A DNA stretch of 28,610 nt from JAKBCQ01 sp021807585 (GTDB lineage Bacteria; Planctomycetota; Planctomycetia; Isosphaerales; Isosphaeraceae), in assembly GCA_027325115.1 (NCBI GenBank), contig DAHWFG010000527.1, positions 1-28,610 on the forward strand, read 5' to 3'. Positions 7,745-17,800 of the stretch are shown piece by piece; position 1 is the stretch's first letter, and every line of letters starts with the position of its first letter. Both the position numbers and the translations under genes were made by a program. Under the pieces are notes generated by a model. It made no database searches. It was not told the origin of the DNA and saw only the letters and a program-made list of their open reading frames with translations.

Positions 7745-8841
7745 CGGCTCGGGTTCGAGTGCTTTGGTTTGGTGTGATGCTGTGTGATCGACGCTCGCGG
7801 TCGCACTCGCCTCACGCGTTCCGATCGAACGAGAGGTTGTTTCGGGACGATACGATGATCGCGGGGCTTGGTTTTCGAGCCGATGTCGCGTGTCGGCGAT
7901 TGGAACATTTTGGAAAGGAGCGTATCGGTGGGCGATTGGTTCCACCGATTCGGACTCGTTTTTGATGTTTGAGATCGGCGGTTATCGGGGCGATTGGAAC
8001 GAGAATCGCGCGATCGATTTGACTTTATCGAAGCATGAGTCAAACTAGGTGACGGACCTCGATTTCGTCCTCATCCAATGATCGAGAGCGTGCGATCGCC
8101 GAGAATGATCGGCCGGGTTTGATCGACGAGCTTCGCTCGCGTTTCAGTTCCGGCGTTCGGCGGGCGCGTTTTTTGGGCGAAATTCGCGGGAAGCGACGAG
8201 GTTCCCAGGATATTCATCAAAATCGGAAGAATCAATCACTCCAGGATATCAGTTTTTCGGGAGTCGCCAGGGGCGTCGTCGTGGGGATCGGATTTGGAGG
8301 TTCGTCGGCGCGTCTTGCGTGTGGACGAATCGTGAACGAGCGGTCCCGCGATGCGACGAGACATCAGCGTGTTGACTTTGGGGAACGTTCGATCGAGTGG
8401 GGAGTTGACTTCTCGAACTCGGGTCCGCAATGATTACGAGACAAACCTGATCGAATCGTTCTTTCTTGCACGCACGAACAAACGCTCACGGACGTTCCCT
8501 CGACGTCGACAGCGCGTTTGAACGAGGCGAAGTCGGATAGACGTCGTTCACCGTCGAGTCTACGCCGGACAGCCGTCGTATGGCGTGGCGTCGGGGTTCG
8601 TCGTTGATTATGATTGTTTGTCAAATTGATCCGTATCGTTCGGCGAGCCCGGAAGGCGATCGAACATTCCAGGCCAGGGAATGACGGATGCGGCCGTTTC
8701 GTCTTCTTTTTGAATGATAGGTTACGGAACAGTTCAGGAGTGGCGACACCTTTGAACCTGGGGTCGCGATCCGGTTCTTCGGCGTGAACGACGCGCCGAA
8801 TCGAGCCCGATTACGATGGACCCCCGGGCGAACCGGAGAGA
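7745..8841. other. 1.1-kb region without a credible gene
   Basis: The open frames here (for example + 8119-8433 and - 8364-8624) are Arg/Ser-rich, lack recognisable domains and look like chance frames of GATCG-rich DNA. A short hairpin, TTCGGCG (8778-8784) with CGCCGAA (8794-8800), lies about 40 bases before the start of the giant gene and could be part of its leader. CCAGGATAT occurs twice (near 8206 and 8240) without larger repeat structure. I recognise no RNA gene. Confidence 0.45.
8835..8838 (+). promoter_or_regulatory. Ribosome binding site of the giant gene
   Basis: GGAG lies three bases before ATG 8842 but nine before ATG 8848, which is in frame. The second spacing is nearer the usual optimum, so the protein may begin at residue 3 (MGSSKARN). 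Confidence 0.45.
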
Positions 8842-11800
8842 ATGGCGATGGGAAGCTCCAAGGCTCGGAATCAGCGGAACGATCTTCGGCGCAATTACGG
8901 TACGCAAGCGCGGCGCGTCAAGGCGCCCCGGTTGGAATTTCTTGAAGATCGCACGATGCTCGCGGCCGGTATCGTTACGAACACGATTACCCAGCCGCCG
9001 ACTCAATGGAAACCGACCGATACGAACCTCGCCGATTGGCAGAACGGGCCGATGGCGAACGAGGGGCAGGACCTCGTCAATATTTATCAAGAATATCAGC
9101 AATACACCACGAATCCCGGCGGCGGCGCCTTTCAATCGAAGTATGCGGGTTTGATTGAGTTCCAGGGGAATTCGGTCGGCGTTAATGTGAACACGTGGGG
9201 GAGTCTCGCGACGGCGAAGACGGCGCTCGTCAATCTGGGGATGCAGATTGTTGGAACCGATTCGACGTACGGCATTTTCAGCGGTTGGCTGCCGATCAAC
9301 GATTTGCCCACTCTGGCGCGGATGCCGCAGGTGATCAGCGCCGCGCCGCTGTTTAAGCCGGTCGCCAAATACACGGGTTATCAGGGAATCGCGTACAATC
9401 AGGCGTTGACGACGCTCCAGGCCGATACCGCGAGCAATCAATACAACGTCGATGGAACCGGAGTGACGGTCGGTATCGTCTCGACGAGCATCAATCAATA
9501 CGGCGGCGGGCTGGCTTCGTCTTACAAAACGGGGGATCTCAATCCCAACAATCCCGTTAAAGTTTTATATGACGATCCGGGGGATCCGACCGACGAAGGT
9601 CGCGCGATGGCCGAGAACATCCACGACGTCGCTCCCGGAGCGAGTTTGGCGTTTTCCGCGGCGGGGATCAGCGATACGACGATGGCGCAAAGCATCGTCA
9701 ATCTCGCCAACCAGGCGAACGCCCAGATCATCGTCGACGACATCGGTTTCGCCGACGACCCCTATTTCCAATCGGGAATCATCGGACAAGCAATTCAACA
9801 AGTCGTCACTCAAAATAATGTCTCTTACTTTAGCGCCGCGGGGAACACGAGCCTGGCGCAGGGATATCTTTCGGCGTTTCGCGGAGTGAGCGCTTCGGTG
9901 ACGGGAGTCGGGTCGGGAACGTTCATGAATTTCAACCCCAACGGGGGTACGACGACTCTGCTGCCGGTTACGATCACCGGAACGAGCCAGACCAATCCCG
10001 CCGCGTTCGATTTCCAATTCGATCAACCGTGGTATACGTCGAACGGCGTGACCTCGCAGATGAATATGTATATCATCAATTCATCAGGGACGGTCGTCGC
10101 CTCGGGAACGAACGACAACACCGCGACGCAACAGCCGTGGCAATTCTTCGGCGAGGTCGGCGACGGCACTTATAATGTGGCGATCCAGCTTGTTAAAGGT
10201 CCCGCGCCGAATTTCGTCGAGTTCCAGAACTTCAACGAGAACGTGAACGCGGTCGTTTCGCAGCAATTCGGCAGTGCGGGAACCACGTATTACCCGACGA
10301 CCGCGGGGCATTCGGCTGATCCTTACACAATCGGCGTGGGGGCGATGCCGTGGTGGGGCGCGGCGCCCTGGCCCAGCAACGCCACGCAGATCAACAGCGA
10401 GCCGTTCAGCTCGCAAGGTCCGGTTATTAACGATTTGACGCCGAGCGGTCAGCCGATGACGCCGCAAGTGATTTTGGCGCCGAGTATTACCGCGCCCGAC
10501 GGCGGCAACACGTCGTTCTTCCCTCCAGGCGGGGTTATTGATACGAGCAATCCCCCCTTCCCCGGCGAGCCCGCGACGCCGACGAATCTCTCGCAAAATC
10601 TCCCCAGCTTCTTCGGCACGTCGTCGGCGGCGCCCAACGCCGCGGCGGTCGCCGCGATGATGAAAGAGCTGGTTCCGCAGGCGACCGAGGCTCAGATCAA
10701 GGCGGCGCTGATCGCTTCGACCCAGGCGATGAACGGAACGGCCAAGGGAACTTGGAACGTTCAATCGGGTTACGGATTGATCAACGCCCCCGCCGCGCTC
10801 AATGCGATCGATCAATTGCGCGTCACGTCGACGACCCCGGCGAGTGGAGCGACGATCTCCACCGCGATCAATTCGGTGGTGTTCAATTTCAACAAAGCCG
10901 TCAATTTCAGCACGGTGTCGGCTTCGGATCTCACGTTCTCGACCGTTCCGCCGGGAGTGACCGTGACGGTTGGAACGCCCGTCGATGTGAGTTCGACCCA
11001 AATCTCGTTCCCGATCACGTTTACTTTCACAGCGGGCGGGACCGCCAACGGGGCGTACGCTTACACGCTTTCGGGACCGATTCTCGCGACCGACGGCAAG
11101 AGCCTGATCGCCGACTCGGGATCATTCACGCTCGCCGATACGACCGAGCCCGTCATCAATTCGACGAGCTTCAGCGGCAGATCCGTGCAAATTCAGTTTA
11201 GCGCCGCGATGCTCGCTTCCACACTCATTCCCGATACGATCGTTAACGGCGTTCTTCAGGTCGGCACGGTGCGGCTGGGCGTTCAAACGACTCCAGGAGG
11301 CGCGTTCCAGTTCATCACGCCTACGAGTTTCTCATATAATTCTTCAACCAACATCGCGACGATCGATCTCAGCCAAGTTCCGCAAACCGATTTGCCGACC
11401 GGGAATTACGTTCTCGAGGTGTCGAAGACCGTCACCGATACGATCGGCAACGGCTTGAACGGTCAGTTCAACGGCGTCTTCCCGTCGGGGGTGACGAATC
11501 CGACCGCGCCGTCGAACTTCATTCAGGCGCAATATTTCACGGTACAGGCGCCTTTAATCACGTTCTTTTCTTTAACGCCTTCGTCATATTCACCTGCGGG
11601 AATTTCTGGAAACCAGAATCTCAACAATCCGCAGCCGACTTTTATCGGTCAGTTGACGAGTTCGTTCCCCGCGGCGGTCGGCGGTTTGACGATCCTCGCC
11701 CAATTCAACGCGTATCACGGCGGCGTGCTGAATTTGCTGCCGGGAACGAACGGCCGGGGATTCTCCGGAACATACGACATTACGGCGACGACCGATGCGA

Positions 11801-14800
11801 CGGGCAAGTTCACGTTCCAGTCGCCCGCGCCGCTAGTCGACGGCCTGAACACGATGACGGTGCTCGCGGTAGGCGCCCAGGATATCGCGACCCAACCGGG
11901 GCTGTCGTCGTTCATTCAGTACTCGTTACGGATCGATACGACCGATCCCACGATCACGGGGTCGAATCTGACGAACGGCGTGAACCTGAACAATTTGAAC
12001 AGCATTTCGTTGTTCGTCACCGATCCCGTCAATCCCAATAACAATTCGAGTCCGTTCGCGGTTCCTCCCACGTTGAATTATCCGGCGCTCAATCCCAACA
12101 GCGCCGACAACACGAGCAATTACACGCTGATCAATACGACGACGGGTGTGAATTATACGGGCTTCATCACCGCGGCGAATTTCACATCGACGACGGTTCG
12201 CACCCTGCCGAATCAACCGTACACAGGAACCGTGGTTCTTTCGATCGCGACGGGCTTGCCCGCGGGAAGTTACACCCTGACGGCGCACACGACCGAATCG
12301 ACGTATCCCGGCTTGGTCGACTCGGCGGGGAACCCGCTTTCGGCGGATTTCAACGTGTCGTTCAATATTCAATCGAGTCCGGCTTATATCGAGTCGATGA
12401 CGGCGGTTTCGACGCTCCCCGACGGCACGACCGCGACGATGGGGCTGGCGCGGGCGTATTTCGAGCAGCTTCCGGCGTCGGGCGCGACCTTGCGCGACAA
12501 CGTCCCCGCTCCTCCGAATCAGATTGATGTGATCATGTCGAACCCGCTTCTGACCGACGCGCAACGTCAGGCGGACGGGCTTAATCCTTACGCTCAGGCG
12601 ATCCAGATCATCCGGTCGGCGAACAGCTCGACGAGCCCTTCGGACGGCAATTTTAGCCAGGGAAGCACGCCGCTGTTGGGTTTCACCGTCACGCTTCAGG
12701 ATTCGATTCCGGGGGCGGTTCAGGGTCAGCCCGGTTACGACAACGAACTCGTGATCAATTTCCCCACGGGCTTCGTTTGGCCGTCGGATCATTTCCGGAT
12801 CGAGATGCCCAACACCGGCGCCAACGAGATCATTGATCAATTCGGCAATCAGCTCGACGGCGAATTTCTTGGCAATCTCACCGGTCCGAATCAGGTTGTA
12901 CAAATCGGCTCGGCGCCCGAGCCGGGATCGGTCTATGAAACGCTGCTTCCCAACGGCACGAACCGACAGAATGATATGTCGGGGAATGGAATCGCCGGCG
13001 GCGCCTTCGTCGCGTGGTTCCAGGTTGTTCCGCAAGGTAACGTGATCTACGCGCGGCCCGACTATAATTACAATCCTTTTGGCGGGCCCGATTATCCCAA
13101 CGGGAGTGTGGCGCAGCCTTATCCGACGCTCAATCCCGAGGCGGTCGCCACCGCGCTCAACGGCGGCGATCTCAACAGTCCAATCAATTACACCAATTTC
13201 AATCCCAGTCTTGATTTTAACGGCAAAGGATATTTCCAACCGTCGGCGTTCTACGCGGCGCAGGTCGCGTCGGCGAACGGTCCGGTTGTGATCGTCGCTT
13301 TGCCGGGGATCGTTCAGCAAAACCCGATCACCGGGGTCGTTTCGCAAGCGACGTTTGTCAGCCAGGCGCCGATCGGGTCTGACGGCAGCCTTTCGGTTCC
13401 GTTCAACACCGCGCTATTGATGGCGCCGGGTTCGTCGCTCAAGATGCAGAACGCCGCGCTTCTTATTCAGAATCAGGGGTCGTCGCTCGAAACCTTGGGC
13501 GGACCAGGCCCGAATCAATCGATCAACTTCACATCATGGGCGGATTACTCGGTCGGCAACAGCGGCAATCCCTCCGACAGCACGCCGCTCTCGGGTGATT
13601 GGGGTGGGATTTTATTCCGTAATTTTGATCAAGCGTTGTTTCCGACGGCCACGTTCCCGGTCGACGGCACGCTGATCGGTCCCGCGAATCCCAACGCACC
13701 GGGTACGAATTTGCCCGCGGTTTCGGGCGCCGACGCCACGCTTTCGATGATCAATTTCGCGACGATCAATTACGGCGGCGGTGCGGTTCCGGCGACGATC
13801 GGTTATCGCTACGACGGCATCACGCTGTTTTCGAGCCGGCCGGCGATCACCAACGATACGATTGCGAATACCGGGAATCCCAACGAGAACGCGTCGATCG
13901 GCACGGCGCAGGCGGCGATCTCGGCCGACGTCGACTCGCTGTTATGGGATTCGATCGCGCAGGGCCCGCTGATCCGCGGGTTGACGATGTTTCAAAACGG
14001 CATCAACGCGATCTGGATTCGGCCCCAATTCAACGGTATCGCCGAGTCGACGAACTCGATGCCGTATCAGCCGACCGCTCCCGACGGCGTGCTCAATTAC
14101 GTTCTTAACTCTCCATATCCTTACATTCTCACGACAGAGCTTTTCGTCGGCCAACAATACCTTTTCGGCGGCAACACCCAGCTCGTGTCGAATCGCTTGT
14201 ACATCAATCCGGGCATGATGATGAAATTCCTGCGGGGCACGGGGATCACCGTGTATCCGACGGCGAGCATCAACATCGGTGATCGTACTTACATGAACGA
14301 GTACGATCAAAATCAGAACATCAACCCCAACACTCCCGGCTTCAAGGCGCCGAACACGAACGTCGCGACGACGATGTTCACGTCGATCTATGATAATACC
14401 GCTTCGACGACGTACACCGATCCCACGACGGGACTGGTGACGACAATCGTCGCGGCGAACGACGTATTGAACAGCGCCGGAGCGAATCAGCCGACGCCGA
14501 CGAATGTTCCCGCGGTGTCGCGCTGGGGGGCGATCGACATCCTCTCGGGCGCCCGCGCCATGATCACGGGAGCGACGATCCAGTACGGCGGTGGTTTGGT
14601 CAATTATCCGTCGTACAGTCTTCCCTCGATGAACGTGCTCAACTTCGAACTCGTCACTCCGAACTATGCCACATATGCGTATGTTGCTAATAATAACTTT
14701 TATTACAATCAAGACGCTCCGATCGCGATCACTCCCGACGGATTGCCCGCGACCGATCCGCTGACACCCTTGAACTCGGGCGCTCCGTTCATCCGCGGCA

Positions 14801-17800
14801 ACGTCTTGGTGGGGAACGGCATCAACGGCCTCGCGGTGCTGGCGAACGCGGGTTCGGGCGCGACCGGACCAATTGAAAGTGTCATGCCTAACGGCGCGGC
14901 CAACCTGGACGTCAATTCGATCTGGGATCTAACCGACATCACCTATGTTCTTCGAGGCACGATCGTTCTCGGTCCCCAGGGAGGCCAGGATCTGGCGGCT
15001 CTGCCGAATCCGAATCAGTTTACGAACGTACCGCCTCCCACCGTGTCGCTGACGATTCAAAGCCAGTTGGGAGGCACCCTCCTCGCCGACGGAACGACGA
15101 TTCCCTTCCCCGGTCAGTCGGTGATCGTCAAGCTTGACAATCAATACGCGCCTCCGGGAAACGGAACGACGGGATCGACATCGAGCGAGAACGGCGGTGC
15201 GGGTTTCCTCGTCGGTGTCGACAACGGCCTGATTCCTCCCGTATCTCCCTATTACGGACCTGGAATCTGGAGCCAGCTTCGAATCCTCGGCATCCCCGGC
15301 AACGAAACAACGCATCAACCGCGTGTTCCCGCGATTATTACCTCACTCTTTAACAACACCGTGGGCACGACGGTGCGCGGCGTCTCGATGTTCCAGGCGG
15401 TCACGGGGAGCACTCAAGCCCCCGCGCCTGGAGACGGAGGCTTGATTTACTTCGGCGGCAACTCCGAGCCCAATTTCAACGTCTACGATCCCCGCCAAGG
15501 GAGCATGATCGATAACGCGAATATCAGTTACATCACGCGGGTCGAGGTACAAGGCGGCGGCATCTCCGACGTGTTTGAGTGGCCCGGCGACGTGAACGAC
15601 TCTCCTAAAATCGATACCACTTTTGGAATCGCCGATGAGCCCGCATTGCAGGAATACGGCATCAATCCCAGCACCGGGCAGGTGATGCCGCTTTTGCAGA
15701 ACAATACCCCACAGATGGTTCCGATCACCGATACTCAACTGTCCAACTTTTCGACATCGGGAGTGACGGTGCATCCCGGCCCCGGCTTGCTCATCCGCGA
15801 CGTCGGTCCTCTCGGGGGTTATGTTCCGATCACGAACGGCCCGTACTTCCCGGCGATCTCCGGCAAACCCGCCTATCTATATATGGCGAACGACACGATC
15901 TCGAACATGCCGATCGGCGTGATGATTCAAGGCCCGACGTTCAACGACGCCGCCGCGGTCACTCCGTCATACAACGTTTTCCTCAACGACACGTTCTACG
16001 GCAACAATGTCGGCCTGCAAGTTCAGGCGCAGACCTGGAATCCCAATCCCAACAACGACCTCGCTTATGTTCAGTTCTTGGCGATGGACGATATTTTCAG
16101 CAACAACACGTCGTTTTCGATTTTGACGAACGGCATGTTGGGCGGAAGCATGATTCTCCAGACGAGCAATCTGTTTACCGCGGCTCCGTCGAATAGCCAG
16201 GAGCAGTATTGCCTCTTCTATCAGAATGGAACCGACGGCGTCGGCATCTCGATCACCAACCCAAACAGCGATATCGGAGGTTACGGCGGGAACATTGGCG
16301 CCGTGAACGGCAATCCCGAGTTCGTCGACGCGTCCGCGGGCAACTTTTCACTTCAGGCAAATTCGGCGGCGATCGATTCGGCACGTAGCGAATTCGGTCC
16401 CGATTTGACGGGACTCGCGTTGTTCCCGGTTTACGATCAATTCTTGGGAACGAACGATACCGTCGGAGTCCGAAACACGGTCGGTCGGTTGGGCACATTC
16501 AGCAATGTCGGACCGCTCAACCTGGTGACCTTGCCGGGTTATCCCACTCGTACATTCGTCGATCAATTCGTTCCCGTATTGCCGGGCACTCCGGGCGCGT
16601 TCAACGGCACCGCGACGATTCCCGGTACCGATACGTACTGGTATATGCCGATCGCCGGCGAACGCGATATCCTGGGGAACTTGCGCCAGAAAGATCCGAA
16701 TTCGACCAATATCGGCTTCGGCAGCAGGCCGTTCTTTGATATCGGCGCCTATGAATATCGCACGTTCACTCCCCCCGAGGTGATCGGCGTCACGGCGCTG
16801 GTTCCCAGCACGATTCCCGGCGGACAGCCGATCGTCACCAACATTTACAACGTCGGCGGGATCGGCGGGACACTTGTCGACCCCCTCTCGATTACATTCG
16901 CTTTCAATAGACAGCTCGATCCGACGACGATCAGCGGGCTTTCGGTTCTGCTCCAGGAATCGGGCAACGACGGCATCTTCGGCAACAACAACAGCCCGCT
17001 CGATCGATTCATCAACCTTCAAGGCAAGTTGGTTTATAACAATACGACCGACACCGTTACGATCAACCTCGCCAATCAGGGGCTTGTCCTTCCCGACGAC
17101 ATGTATCGGATCATCCTCGAAGGGACGGGCGCCAATCCGATTCGCGATCCGCAGGGGAACGCGCTCGACGGGTCGAATCTCGACGCCAACGGCAACCAGT
17201 TGCCCCTTCCCTCGGGAACTGGGTTCCCCGGCAGCAATTTCCAGGTGACGTTCACGATCGGTCAACCCGCGATCAACGGCCAGTTCGTGATGGCGGCCTC
17301 GACCGACTCGAACGTGCGTGACGGCATCACGAACAACGTCTTGCCGATCTTCACGGGGCAAGTCGTCGATCCGTTCCTTGAGAACAAACCCGTCGCGGGG
17401 CAAAACGTCGTCGTCGACGTTTCGACCGCTGGGAACGGCGTGTTCAATCTGATGAACGTCGGGTCGGGCGTCACCAACGCCAACGGAGATTTCTCGATCC
17501 AGGTTTCCACTCCGTTGCCGAATTCGCCGTATGTGGTCGGCCCCGATGGCACGCTCGACGCGCTGTATTCGGTCGATGCGGGCGGCAATGTGATCCCGAA
17601 TCCCAACAACCAGGACACGGGATACAGCATCGCTCGCGTTCGTGTCGTCGACGCCAGCGGCAACACGCTCTCGGATCCGACCGCGGCGAACGCGCAAACA
17701 CCCTTTATTATCGACACCACGGCGCCCGTCATCACCGCGGCGACTCCCGCTCCCAATAGTGTGGCCACGCTCAATTCCAACGGTCAGGTCGATGTATCGG

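Noticed and set aside
8119..8433. 104-codon + frame in the 1.1-kb gap
   Set aside because: No recognisable domain, no good ribosome binding site, and composition typical of random frames in this DNA.
9592..9615. Reading the peptidase head as a standard subtilisin with a normal Asp-His-Ser triad
   Set aside because: No HGT motif occurs in either paralogue; the matching position reads DEGRAM, so a classical triad cannot be claimed.
11926..13347. 473-codon - frame inside the giant gene, and a similar 605-codon one at 16348-18165
   Set aside because: Both are extremely rich in Arg, Ile and Asp, antisense to a strongly supported coding frame, and without domains; they come from GATCG-rich codons read backwards.
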